DNA of 64,000 bases from Comamonas kerstersii (GCF_008801935.1 NZ_VZOT01000008.1:1-64000); one strand, 5' to 3'; counted from the first letter of the stretch, positions 44,608 to 53,021 are shown. The notes: generated by a model from the sequence alone, not told the origin. A program made the numbers and translations.

Positions 44608-45252
44608 ATGGCTATGACATATTCCCAATTGCTAGAACTCTCAAGCACCTTGCTGGCCGATGTGGGCGCCTGCACCATGCACAGTCGCATACGCAGCCTC
44701 ACCCCCGGCAAGCAACTGGTAGGCAAAGTGCTGACGGTGCGTGTGGCCCCAGGCGACAACTTGGCCATTCATGCCGCCTTGGCCCGTGCCCAGCGGGGAG
44801 ATGTGCTGGTGGTAGACGGCGGCGGTTATACCGAGCGAGCCTTGATGGGCGGCATCATGATGACCCAAGCCAAAGCCACGGGGCTTGCAGGGGTAGTAAT
44901 TGATGGTGCCATGCGCGATGTACAGGAGCTCCAAGCCTTGGGGTTGCCTGCCTTTGCCGTGGCTGTGCATCCGGCTGGGCCTTTTAAAGAGGGGCCTGGC
45001 AGTTTGTATGGTGCGATCCAATGCGGCGGTGTCGAGGTCCACCACGGCGATTGGGTGCTGGGCGATGACGATGGTGTGGTTGTTATGACCGAGGCAGCGT
45101 TGGCATCTTTGGTCGCAGCTGCAGCCGCGAAAAAGCAGCGCGAGCAAGACCGTATGGATGCTATTGACCGTGGCGATTTGAAGCCCAGCTGGTTGGATGC
45201 TGCTCTGGAAACGGCAGATATTGAGATAGTAAAAAAACCTAGGATGTATTGA
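44608..45252 (+). CDS. ligK: RraA-fold aldolase, probable 4-carboxy-4-hydroxy-2-oxoadipate aldolase
   Basis: 214 residues, RraA/HMG-aldolase fold (TLLADVGACTMHSRIRSL, VVDGGGYTERALMGGIMM). The class II aldolase Arg and metal Asp are in VVIDGAMRDVQEL; VHHGDWVLGDDDGVVV is also typical. It should split the LigJ product into pyruvate and oxaloacetate. The length is slightly below LigK/GalC (about 228). RraA-like proteins have varied roles, so the assignment rests on its neighbour LigJ. Confidence 0.8.
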   Translation: MAMTYSQLLELSSTLLADVGACTMHSRIRSLTPGKQLVGKVLTVRVAPGDNLAIHAALARAQRGDVLVVDGGGYTERALMGGIMMTQAKATGLAGVVIDGAMRDVQELQALGLPAFAVAVHPAGPFKEGPGSLYGAIQCGGVEVHHGDWVLGDDDGVVVMTEAALASLVAAAAAKKQREQDRMDAIDRGDLKPSWLDAALETADIEIVKKPRMY

Positions 45253-45339
45253 GATTTGTGTGCGAGCACGAAGCCCTGTGCTGTCTTGACAATCTAGGCG
45301 TGCAGCGCGGTGAAGATGTTCATCCGCACAAAGAATGCA

Positions 45340-45505
45340 CAACAGCCTGCCCGAAAAAGATGAGCGCCGCGCGGCCGTGCCCATGCAGCGCTATGGCACG
45401 GTGGAAGAGATTGCGGCAACGATTGCTTTCCTTGCCAGCGAAGGCGGGGCGTATATCAACGGCCAGAACATTCGCGTGGATGGCGGGCTGATGCGTTCGG
45501 TGTAA
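45340..45505 (+). pseudogene. Detached SDR 3' end (right copy of the 166-bp direct repeat)
   Basis: Fifty-five codons of an SDR C-terminus (starting NSLPEKDERRAAVPMQRY, ending DGGLMRSV and TAA), without the first 180 codons. Nearly identical to the end of the intact SDR at 41453-41618. It has no start or ribosome-binding site and marks the right edge of the inserted island. Confidence 0.85.
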
Positions 45506-45550
45506 GCCATTTCAGGCCATTTCGGGCCGTCCAAGAGCAGGTGCTCTCAT

Positions 45551-45641
45551 AGAAAGAGCTGCCAGTGCTGGTGTTTATTGGGTTTCAGGAAGTTTTTTGG
45601 CTGAAACCCAGTCATTCCAAGCGCTGACAGCTCTTTTTTTC
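45551..45641 (+). repeat. R1 palindromic repeat
   Basis: AAAGAGCTGCCAGTGCT pairs with AAGCGCTGACAGCTCTTTTTTT, and inner GGGTTTCAG pairs with CTGAAACCC. The T tract at its right end suggests terminator activity. It directly follows the right edge of the SDR-bracketed island. Confidence 0.75.
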
Positions 45642-45657
45642 GGAGTGCAACAATAAC

Positions 45658-45681
45658 AAAGCCCCAGCAAGTGGGGCTTGG
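45658..45681 (-). terminator. Intrinsic terminator of the amino acid permease gene
   Basis: On the minus strand AAGCCCCA-CTTGC-TGGGGCTTTGTTATT forms an 8-bp stem followed by a T-rich tail, about 40 bases after the permease stop. Confidence 0.75.
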
Positions 45682-45722
45682 AAGGGCAAGGCCGCGCGGG
45701 GGTGGCCTGTGGCGCATGCAGC

Positions 45723-47189
45723 TTAGTGAGTGCCGCTGATGTCCATGTCCTTGAGCTTCACAAAGCGCGAGCCCTTGGCCAGCTTGTAGCCCCACCAGAT
45801 GATCAGGAACAGCGGAATGCCGATATAGGTGGCAATGGCGCCAGTCCAGTCAATGGTGTCGGCCAGGAAGGCTTCGTAGTTCTGGCCCAGGGTAATGATC
45901 AGGCACAGCGCAAAGGCAAACACGGGGCCGATGGGGAACAGCGCAGCGCGGTAGGGGAGCTTGTTGGTGTCAAAGCCCTGCACGATGCAGGCGCGGCGGA
46001 AGCGGTAGTGGCTGATGGCAATGCCCAGCCAGGCGATAAAGCCGCACATGCCAGACAGGTTCAGCAGCCAGATGTACACGGCCTCAGGGCTGAATACATT
46101 GGTCAGAAAGCACAGGGCCGCAATCACCGTGGTGGCCAGCAGGGCCAGAATGGGCACGCCATTGCTGTTCACATAGGCAAAGATCTTGGGGGCCATGCCT
46201 TGCTTGGCCAGCGCATACAGCATGCGGGTAGAGGCGTACATGCCGGAGTTGCCGGCAGACAGCACCGAGGTCAGCACCACGGCATTCATGACAGCGGCCG
46301 CACCCAGCAGACCGGCGCGCTCAAACACCAGGGTAAAGGGGCTGACGCTGATGTCGCCCAGGTCGTTGCGCAACAGCTTGGGGTCGGTATAGGGAATGAG
46401 CAGGCCAATGATGAGGATGGCGAACACATAGAACAGCAGAATGCGCCAGAACACCTTGCGCACGGCGCGGGGCACGTTCTTGGCGGGGTTTTCTGACTCA
46501 CCAGCGGCAATGCCGATCAGCTCTGTGCCCTGGAAGGAAAAGCCCACAATCATGGCCACGCCAATGAGGGCTGCAAAGCCACCAGCAAAGGGGGCGTCGC
46601 CCGTCGTGAAGTTGGCAATATTGCCCCAGATGCCATCAGGTGCGCCGCCGGTCATGATGCCGAACACCATGAGCAGGCCAATGCCGATGAAGACCAGCAC
46701 GGTCACGACCTTGATGGCCGCAAACCAGAATTCCGACTCGCCAAAGCCCCGCGCGCTCAGCGCGTTCAGGCCAAACATCAGCGCCAGGAAGATGGCACTC
46801 CATAGCAGGCCGTTGACCTCAGGGAACCAGTAGGCCATGACCAGCTGGGCGGCCACCAGGTCCACGGCAATGGTGACGGCCCAGTTGTACCAGTAGTTCC
46901 AGCCCAGCGCGAAGCCAAAGCCTTCGTCCACATACTTGGCACCATAGGTGGCAAACGAACCTGAGACGGGCAGGTGCGAGGCCATCTCGCCCAGGCTGGT
47001 CATCAGGAAGTACACCATCAGACCGATGACGCAGTAAGCCAGCAGGGCGCCGCCGGGGCCAGCCTGCGAAATGGTGGCACCGGAGGCCACAAAAAGACCT
47101 GTACCGATGGAGCCGCCAATGGCGATCATGGACATGTGCCGAGCTTTGAGGCTGCGGCGCAAAGAAGACGCGGTGGAGTCTGCGGACAT
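45723..47189 (-). CDS. lysP: Amino acid permease, LysP-like (APC superfamily)
   Basis: 488 residues from ATG 47189 (MSADSTASSLRRSLKARHMS); the length matches E. coli LysP (489). Twelve hydrophobic segments; IAIGGSIGTGLFVASGATI and AGPGGALLAY are the substrate-binding TM1-TM2 motifs, GFSFQGTELIGIAAGESENP the family TM6 signature. An inner-membrane proton symporter for a basic or neutral amino acid, lysine being the best guess. The leader contains a terminator-like hairpin and a second stem-loop. Confidence 0.85.
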   Translation of the reverse strand: MSADSTASSLRRSLKARHMSMIAIGGSIGTGLFVASGATISQAGPGGALLAYCVIGLMVYFLMTSLGEMASHLPVSGSFATYGAKYVDEGFGFALGWNYWYNWAVTIAVDLVAAQLVMAYWFPEVNGLLWSAIFLALMFGLNALSARGFGESEFWFAAIKVVTVLVFIGIGLLMVFGIMTGGAPDGIWGNIANFTTGDAPFAGGFAALIGVAMIVGFSFQGTELIGIAAGESENPAKNVPRAVRKVFWRILLFYVFAILIIGLLIPYTDPKLLRNDLGDISVSPFTLVFERAGLLGAAAVMNAVVLTSVLSAGNSGMYASTRMLYALAKQGMAPKIFAYVNSNGVPILALLATTVIAALCFLTNVFSPEAVYIWLLNLSGMCGFIAWLGIAISHYRFRRACIVQGFDTNKLPYRAALFPIGPVFAFALCLIITLGQNYEAFLADTIDWTGAIATYIGIPLFLIIWWGYKLAKGSRFVKLKDMDISGTH

Positions 47190-47217
47190 AAACGAGCGGT
47201 TGGGAATCCAGTTCAAA

Positions 47218-47248
47218 GGTCCGCACAGCCTGCAGGACTGTACGGACC
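47218..47248 (-). other. Stem-loop in the permease leader
   Basis: On the minus strand GGTCCGTACAG pairs with CTGTGCGGACC (11 bp with one G-T pair) around a 9-base loop containing CTGCAG. It lies 29 bases before the permease start. Confidence 0.6.
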
Positions 47249-47267
47249 ATGCCAAATGCACCGCCAA

Positions 47268-47292
47268 CAAAAAAGCCGCTGTCTCAGCGGCC
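47268..47292 (-). terminator. Terminator-like hairpin upstream of the permease
   Basis: On the minus strand GCCGCT-GAGAC-AGCGGC followed by TTTTTTG, about 80 bases before the permease ATG and in the same direction. It either ends an upstream short transcript or works as an attenuator. A 78-codon open frame (47295-47531, minus) ends 3 bases before it, but I have no other support for that gene. Confidence 0.65.
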
Positions 47293-47577
47293 CTCTAGTG
47301 TGGAAGTGCTTGCAGCGGATTCTGGGCGATGGCGGACGTCTTGTCTGGCGATGTCGTTAATGCCCCTACAGTGAGTTTAGAGATCCTAACGGGTGGGGTG
47401 GGGGCAGCTGCGCTGCTGAGCGTACAGACCCTGCGCTCTGCGGCACACAGGCCCGGCAGCGCTGACCAGTACATACGAGCGTTTGTCTGACGCATGGAAG
47501 CGGTGGCTGCAAGCAGCCAATGGCAGTCCATCCATTTATGGTGCTTGAATCACACCCCGATGGTAATAAACAAGCTT

Positions 47578-48107
47578 ATGAAGAATAAAAAAAATATATG
47601 GTGGTATCGGCACTGATGGCCGTATCTTTTCATACTTGCGCCATGGCAGAAGGTGGCACGATTACTTATACAGGGATGATTACCAGTCAGACCTGTACCA
47701 TTAATGATGGCAGTCCTGATTTTTCCGTGAAATTGCCCACCATCGCTGTGGAAACCCTGATGAAAAGCGGCGAAACCTCAGGGCGCACGCCATTTCGCAT
47801 CCGTCTGAGCAACTGTGACGAAGATCTGGAAGGGGTGGGCGTCTTCTTTGAGCCTGGCGCCAATACCTCACATAAGAACAATCGCCTGATCAATCTGGGA
47901 ACTGCACAGAATGTGGAACTGCAGATTCTCAATGATGATTTGGCGCCGGTAAAACTCAATGAAGGCGTAGATGCGCAGGACGTAAAGTTTGTCCCTGTGA
48001 AAAACCGCGGTGCGGTTTTGACATATTTCACACAATATTATGCGGAGGGTACGCCAGATGCGGGCAGTGTGGAAAGTAATACGCAATATACGGTGATCTA
48101 CCCCTGA
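47578..48107 (+). CDS. Fimbrial (type 1-like) pilin with signal peptide out of frame
   Basis: The main frame (ATG 47598, MVVSALMAVSFHTCAMAEGG) gives 169 residues with a pilin fold: Cys pair (TSQTCTIN ... LSNCDED), VKLPTI and a C-terminal penultimate aromatic (YTVIYP) used in donor-strand exchange. It lacks the basic start of a signal peptide. An ATG at 47578 (MKNKKN) would supply it, but is out of frame by one base across an A8 run (47587-47594); nine A would give MKNKKKYMVVSALMAVSF. No chaperone or usher gene is nearby, so this is an orphan subunit. Confidence 0.75.
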
Positions 48108-48268
48108 TGATGGGCTGCGCATGAAACTGACATACAGATTTTTAGCATTATTTGCGTAATAGCCCAAAAAATCGGGGCTGCATGCAGTCCTCTGAGAAAA
48201 GTCAAAAAGCGCGCGCGTTGCCGACAATCTATGACAGTTCGCCGCATGCCACCGCAGATGCCTTTGCT

Positions 48269-49030
48269 ATGCTGCAGCACATGGTTTTGTCTACATCCTG
48301 CAAGCCACGCTGGCCACTTCCGTTTTGTGCGGCAGTGGCCGCGCTATTTCTGGCAGGCTGTGCTTCGTCGGTGCAGGCCCCGCACGGGCAGGTCAAGGGC
48401 GAGCGCTTTTCCATGCAGGAAATGCTGCAGTCCGATAACAGCCGCCTTGCCACGCTGGCCATGCAGGAGAACCTGAACAGCCTGTGGCTGCTGGCAGAAA
48501 AGCTCTACCGCCGCAACCCGCGAGAATGGCGCAAGACGGCGGCCTCACAGGAAGCTGCGGTGGCCTATGTGCGGCTGGCGGTGCTGGAGCAGCAGGGCTG
48601 GCACGACCTGGAGGGCTTGCACGATGTGCAGGCGCTCAACGTTGCGCTAAGCCCGGACTTTGCCGGAGACCGCGTGGGCGCATTGATTTACGCGCTGGGC
48701 AATACGCTGGTGACGGCCCATGGGGGCAAGACCCGCTTTACGCTGGTGGACCGCATTCACCCCCAGCGTGTCTACAACGCGGCGCGCAATGTAGAAATTG
48801 CCAACTGGGTGCTCAATACGCGCAGGGGGCCGGGTGGGGAGTTTCTGCTGCTGTCCAACCACATGGGCGCGGCAGACCGCAACCTGAGCTTTGAGCGCGA
48901 GATGGGCAAGATCATCGCGCGGCTGGATCTGGTGGCCAGCATGGGCACGGAGCAGGTGCGGCGCTCGGCCATCAGCTTTACGCAAAGCTTGGTGGTAGGG
49001 CCTATCCTGCCGTTTCTGCCTGTGCGTTGA
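48269..49030 (+). CDS. Putative lipoprotein
   Basis: 253 residues if started at ATG 48269; ATG 48281 is equally possible and neither has a good Shine-Dalgarno. A signal peptide ends in a lipobox (ALFLAGC), so the protein is probably attached to a membrane. The mature part is helical with RFSMQEMLQSDNSRLATLAM and RVGALIYALGNTLVTAHGGK, resembling a conserved betaproteobacterial lipoprotein of unknown role. No operon partners. Confidence 0.65.
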   Translation: MLQHMVLSTSCKPRWPLPFCAAVAALFLAGCASSVQAPHGQVKGERFSMQEMLQSDNSRLATLAMQENLNSLWLLAEKLYRRNPREWRKTAASQEAAVAYVRLAVLEQQGWHDLEGLHDVQALNVALSPDFAGDRVGALIYALGNTLVTAHGGKTRFTLVDRIHPQRVYNAARNVEIANWVLNTRRGPGGEFLLLSNHMGAADRNLSFEREMGKIIARLDLVASMGTEQVRRSAISFTQSLVVGPILPFLPVR

Positions 49031-49070
49031 CCTGTATGTGCGTGACCTTGCGTTCGAGGCCGCCTGCTTG

Positions 49071-50132
49071 TCAGGGGTGAGCGACACCCAGCCGCTCATG
49101 CAGCTTGGTGCTGGTGGTGGTGTATTGCAGCAGCACAGGCTCACCCGTCAGATATTCCACAATGGAAAACGCCGCCAGCGTGGCTTCATGGAAGGCGCAC
49201 AGCAGCAGTTTGCGTTTGCCGGGGTAGGTGTTGATGTCGCCCACGGCATAGATGCCGGGTGCTTCGGTCACAAAAGTGCCGGTATGCACGGGTAGCTGTT
49301 TTTTCACCAGCTCCAGACCCCAGTCCGCCACGGGGCCGAGCTTGGGCGAAATGCCCTGGTAGGCCAGCCACTGCTGCACGGGCAGGGTCTGCGTGCTGCC
49401 ATCGGGCAGGCTGACTTCCACGCTTTGCAGCTGCGTGCCTGTCGCCTGCAGCGCAACAGGCTGGGCAGCCAGCACCTGAATGCGGCCAGCGTCCTGCAGG
49501 GCCTGCAGCTGATCGAGCAGTGGCTGCGGGGCGGTGAACACGGCGCGGCGGTGCATCAGGGTCACGCTGGCGGGTTGGTAGGCCAGTGCATCGATGGCAG
49601 CCTGCACGGCCAGCTCATCACCACCGTGCACCAGTACCTGCTGGCCTTGCAGTGACAGGCGGCCAAGATCGGCCGGGTGGTAGTGCACGCTGTGGCCGAC
49701 CAGGGCTTCAATGCCTTCGACCTTGATGGTCTTGGGCACAAAGGAGCCTACGCCTGCCGCAATCACCACGGCCTTGGCCAGCAACTGTGTGCCTGCGGTA
49801 GTGCCCAGCAGCCAGCGGCCATCGTCCTGCTGCTGCAGCGTCTGGACCTGTTGGCCCAGATGCAGCGTGGGGGCAAATGGGGCGATCTGCTCACGCAGGC
49901 GCTCTACCAGTTCGGCACCGGTGCAGGTCTTGATGCCGGGCAGGTCATAAATGGGCTTGTGCGGATACAGCTCGGCACACTGGCCGCCCAGATGGGGCAA
50001 GGCGTCAATCAGATGGACATGCAGGCCCTGCAGCCCGAGCTGGAACACCTGAAACATGCCCGCTGCCCCTGCGCCTATGACGGCGACGTCGGTTGCAATG
50101 GCGGCACAAGGGTTCAGGTGTTCGGTGGTCAT
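49071..50132 (-). CDS. Ferredoxin--NADP+ reductase, thioredoxin reductase-like type
   Basis: 353 residues from ATG 50132 (MTTEHLNPCAA). FAD-binding VAVIGAGAAGMFQVFQLGLQ, DALPHLGGQCAELYPHKPIYDLPG as in TrxR-like FNRs, a NAD(P) motif VLVHGGDELAVQAA (Gly pattern altered) and GIYAVGDINTYPGKRKLLL for FAD. The CxxC redox pair of thioredoxin reductases is absent, as expected for this FNR group. It follows fdxA, its probable electron partner; the terminator between them ends only about 17 bases before this start, so expression may rely on read-through. Confidence 0.88.
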   Translation of the reverse strand: MTTEHLNPCAAIATDVAVIGAGAAGMFQVFQLGLQGLHVHLIDALPHLGGQCAELYPHKPIYDLPGIKTCTGAELVERLREQIAPFAPTLHLGQQVQTLQQQDDGRWLLGTTAGTQLLAKAVVIAAGVGSFVPKTIKVEGIEALVGHSVHYHPADLGRLSLQGQQVLVHGGDELAVQAAIDALAYQPASVTLMHRRAVFTAPQPLLDQLQALQDAGRIQVLAAQPVALQATGTQLQSVEVSLPDGSTQTLPVQQWLAYQGISPKLGPVADWGLELVKKQLPVHTGTFVTEAPGIYAVGDINTYPGKRKLLLCAFHEATLAAFSIVEYLTGEPVLLQYTTTSTKLHERLGVAHP

Positions 50133-50149
50133 AGGCGTATCCGGCAATT

Positions 50150-50175
50150 AAAAAGCCCCATTGCTGGGGCTGTTC
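50150..50175 (-). terminator. Intrinsic terminator after fdxA
   Basis: On the minus strand AGCCCCA-GCAA-TGGGGCT followed by TTTT. It lies between fdxA and the reductase gene and may set a higher level of the ferredoxin. Confidence 0.75.
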
Positions 50176-50205
50176 AGATCGAAAGTGTCAGATCGAAACG
50201 GGGGC

Positions 50206-50535
50206 TTAACGCTCCAGCAGTTCGAGCTTACCTGCCTTTCCGTTCCATTCGTCGGCATCAGGCAGGGAAGCCTTACGCTTGGTAATGCTCTTCCAGCCCT
50301 TGGCCACAGCCAGTTCGGCGTTCAGCTTGATGAAGGCTAGCTGATCGGCAGGAACGTCTTCTTCTGCAAAGATGGCGTTGGCTGGGCACTCGGGAATGCA
50401 GACTGCGCAGTCAATGCACTCATCGGGGTCAATCACGAGGAAGTTTGGGCCTTCGCGGAAGCAGTCCACGGGGCAAACGTCCACGCAGTCGGTGTATTTG
50501 CACTTGATGCAGTTTTCGGTGACGACGTGTGTCAT
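50206..50535 (-). CDS. fdxA: 7Fe ferredoxin FdxA
   Basis: 109 residues. The N-terminal half has the cluster-binding pattern [17 protein letters not shown] and [12 protein letters not shown], giving one 3Fe-4S and one 4Fe-4S cluster, and the C-terminal extension ([19 protein letters not shown]) is typical of the Azotobacter FdxA type. Electron carrier, probably paired with the reductase downstream. Confidence 0.95.
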   Translation of the reverse strand: MTHVVTENCIKCKYTDCVDVCPVDCFREGPNFLVIDPDECIDCAVCIPECPANAIFAEEDVPADQLAFIKLNAELAVAKGWKSITKRKASLPDADEWNGKAGKLELLER

Positions 50536-50589
50536 GAGGGATTCTTCTTATGCAGTGGAGTTCAGGTGTAACCCGCAATTCTAGGTTTT

Positions 50590-50621
50590 TTCTGCCGCCG
50601 TGCCATGACGGGCGGCAGATT
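50590..50621. other. Inverted repeat between fdxA and cysN
   Basis: CTGCCGCC and GGCGGCAG pair across about 11 bases. A T6 run precedes it on the plus strand and no T run follows on the minus strand, so it is not a standard terminator for cysN, though it may still block transcript decay. Confidence 0.4.
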
Positions 50622-50651
50622 TATACGTGCAGCGCTCTGGTTTGTCGCAGA

Positions 50652-52025
50652 TCAGCGAACCAGTACGGCTGCGGCGGTGGCGTTGCTGGCAGTGTCCACC
50701 AGGATCAAAGACCCCAATGCACGTGCATGTGCAAAGCTGGCTGAGGGAATCGCCTCCTGCAGCAGCAGCTCCACCACGCCAATGGCGTTGGGCTCCAGCT
50801 GCGTGGCAGCTTCTTCTTGCAGGGTGTTGATATTCAGACGGTGCACCACACGCTGCGCCTTGGCCTTGACCCAGCGGTGGCCATGCAGCGCCCAGTACAC
50901 GCGACCGGGCACGAGTGGCTCATTGTCCATCCAGGCAATGGTGGCAGTCAGATTGCGGCTGGCAGGCCAGGCGGGCTGGGCAGCGGGGGTGTCAAAGTCA
51001 TCGTCTGCCACTTCGGCCTGCACGGGCGCAGCCACGATCCAGTCACCGCGCGAGACATCCACTTCGCGGTCCAGCGTGATGCCTGCGGACAGGCCCGCAA
51101 CGACCTCCTTGGGTGCACGCGCATGGTCAATGACCTTGGCAATGGTGGCCAGCTGGCCGCTGGGCAGAATCTGCACCTGCGCGCCCACCTGGGCCTGGCC
51201 TGCGGCCACGCGGCCCCAGAACACACGGCGGCCTTCGGTGGTGATGGCGCTGTCGTGGAACTTTTCCACCCACTGCACAGGCAAAGCCAGCGGCAGATCG
51301 GTGTCTGCAGGGGTGTTTGGCAGCTGCTCCAGCAGTTGCAAAAGGCTCGGGCCTTCATAGCCTGCCCATCCGGCCTCGCGGTTGACCACGTTGTAGCCCT
51401 TGAGCGCCGAGACAGGGATGGTGGCGGTCACAGCGATGCCAGCCTCTTGCGCAAAGCGCTGCAGTGCGCCTTGGATGTTGGCAAAGGCCTGCGCAGGGTC
51501 AGCCACGGCATCGAGCTTGTTCACCGCAAACACCAGCGAATGCACGCGAAGCAGGTGCACCAGCAGGCTGTGGCGGCGGGTTTGCGGCAGCAGGGCGAGC
51601 TGCGGGTTTTGCCACTCCAGCTTGGTGGCATCCACCAGCACCACGGCAGCGTCGGCGCTGGAAGCAGCTGTCACCATATTGCGGGTGTACTGCTCATGGC
51701 CGGGCGCATCGCCAATGATGAACTTGCGCGCATCGGTGTTGAAGTAGCGGTAGGCCACGTCAATGGTGATGCCTTGCTCGCGCTCGGCAGACAGGCCATC
51801 GGTCAGCATGGCCAGATCGGTTTCGCCCGACTTGGTCACGCCCGCCAGCTGGTCTTGCAGCACGGCGCGGGTGTCTACCAGCAGGCGGCCAATCAGTGTG
51901 GATTTGCCATCGTCCACAGAACCGCAGGTGATAAAGCGCAGGGCAGAGGCATGGTCAGAATATGGCTCAAATTGGCCTGTAGCGCTTGCTGTTCCTGCGC
52001 TGGCAGCTATGGTTTGTGTAGTCAT
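50652..52025 (-). CDS. cysN: Sulfate adenylyltransferase subunit 1 (GTPase)
   Basis: 457 residues. EF-Tu-like GTPase: P-loop GSVDDGKSTLIGR, DAPGHEQYTRNM, NKLDAV, followed by two beta-barrel domains. It drives APS formation by CysD with GTP. No APS kinase (CysC) fusion. The start overlaps the cysD stop (TGATG). The first 20 residues (TTQTIAASAGTASATG) are encoded by DNA that looks like a short R1 repeat, so the N-terminus may be repeat-derived. Confidence 0.95.
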   Translation of the reverse strand: MTTQTIAASAGTASATGQFEPYSDHASALRFITCGSVDDGKSTLIGRLLVDTRAVLQDQLAGVTKSGETDLAMLTDGLSAEREQGITIDVAYRYFNTDARKFIIGDAPGHEQYTRNMVTAASSADAAVVLVDATKLEWQNPQLALLPQTRRHSLLVHLLRVHSLVFAVNKLDAVADPAQAFANIQGALQRFAQEAGIAVTATIPVSALKGYNVVNREAGWAGYEGPSLLQLLEQLPNTPADTDLPLALPVQWVEKFHDSAITTEGRRVFWGRVAAGQAQVGAQVQILPSGQLATIAKVIDHARAPKEVVAGLSAGITLDREVDVSRGDWIVAAPVQAEVADDDFDTPAAQPAWPASRNLTATIAWMDNEPLVPGRVYWALHGHRWVKAKAQRVVHRLNINTLQEEAATQLEPNAIGVVELLLQEAIPSASFAHARALGSLILVDTASNATAAAVLVR

Positions 52026-52957
52026 CAGAAATACCCGTCTTTCTTGCGCTTTTCCATGGAGGCCTCGCTGGTCTTGTCGTCCATGCGGGTGGCGCCTCGC
52101 TCGCTCACTTCAGCAGCCAGCGTTTCGATCACGATGTCTGCCGCAGTGGCGGCCTTGCTCTCGACCGGGCAGGTGCAGGTGATGTCACCCAGGGTGCGGA
52201 AGCGCACATCGCGCACGACCACTGCTTCGCCGTCTTTGGGTGGGGTGAGTTCGGTCACAGGCACCAGCAGGCCTTTGCGCTCCACCACGTTGCGCTTGTG
52301 GCTGTAGTAGAGGCTGGGCAGGGCGATGTTCTCGCGCTCGATGTACTGCCACACGTCCAGCTCCGTCCAGTTGCTGATGGGGAACACGCGGAAGTGCTCA
52401 CCGGGTGCAATGCGGGTGTTGAACAGCGTCCACAGCTCGGGGCGCTGGGCCTTGGGCTGCCACTGGCCAAAGCTGTCGCGGTGGCTGAAGATGCGTTCCT
52501 TGGCGCGGGCCTTTTCCTCATCGCGGCGTGCGCCGCCAATCAGTGCGTCAAAGCGGAATTCCTCAATGGCTTCCAGCAGCGTGACCGACTGGTGCGCATT
52601 GCGGGGCTCATCGGGGTGGGCCAGGCGCACCGTGCCACGGGCCATGGAGTCTTCCACGCTGCGCACGATCAGCTCCGCGCCCAGCTCCTTGGCGCGAAAG
52701 TCGCGGAATGCGGTGACTTCTGGAAAGTTATGGCCCGTGTCGATCATCAGCAGCGGATAGGGCAGGCGGCCACGGCCAAAAGCTTTTTCCGCACAGCGCA
52801 GCATGACCAGCGAATCCTTGCCGCCCGAAAACAGCAGGGCGGGGCGTTCAAAGGCGGCTGCCACTTCGCGCAGGATGAAGATGGTTTCTTCTTCCAGCGC
52901 ATCCAGGTGGCGGTTGCTGAGCTGGCTCAGCACTTGGTTTTCCACACGGGCGTTCAT
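52025..52957 (-). CDS. cysD: Sulfate adenylyltransferase subunit 2
   Basis: 310 residues from ATG 52957 (MNARVENQVLSQL). PAPS reductase-like ATP pyrophosphatase fold: LLFSGGKDSLVMLRCAEKAF (PP-loop SGGKDS), DTGHNFPEV, LIGGARRDEEKARAKERIFS. Forms ATP sulfurylase with CysN in assimilatory sulfate reduction. Confidence 0.95.
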   Translation of the reverse strand: MNARVENQVLSQLSNRHLDALEEETIFILREVAAAFERPALLFSGGKDSLVMLRCAEKAFGRGRLPYPLLMIDTGHNFPEVTAFRDFRAKELGAELIVRSVEDSMARGTVRLAHPDEPRNAHQSVTLLEAIEEFRFDALIGGARRDEEKARAKERIFSHRDSFGQWQPKAQRPELWTLFNTRIAPGEHFRVFPISNWTELDVWQYIERENIALPSLYYSHKRNVVERKGLLVPVTELTPPKDGEAVVVRDVRFRTLGDITCTCPVESKAATAADIVIETLAAEVSERGATRMDDKTSEASMEKRKKDGYF

Positions 52958-53021
52958 AAATACACTTTCCAACAAAATTGGCCGTTAGCGCTTGTCTGGC
53001 AAGCGCTCGTAGCTCACTTTT

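Noticed and set aside
47295-47531. 78-codon minus-strand frame that stops next to the terminator-like hairpin upstream of the permease
   Set aside because: No Shine-Dalgarno, no domain, and part of it overlaps the likely pilin promoter; noted only in the terminator entry.
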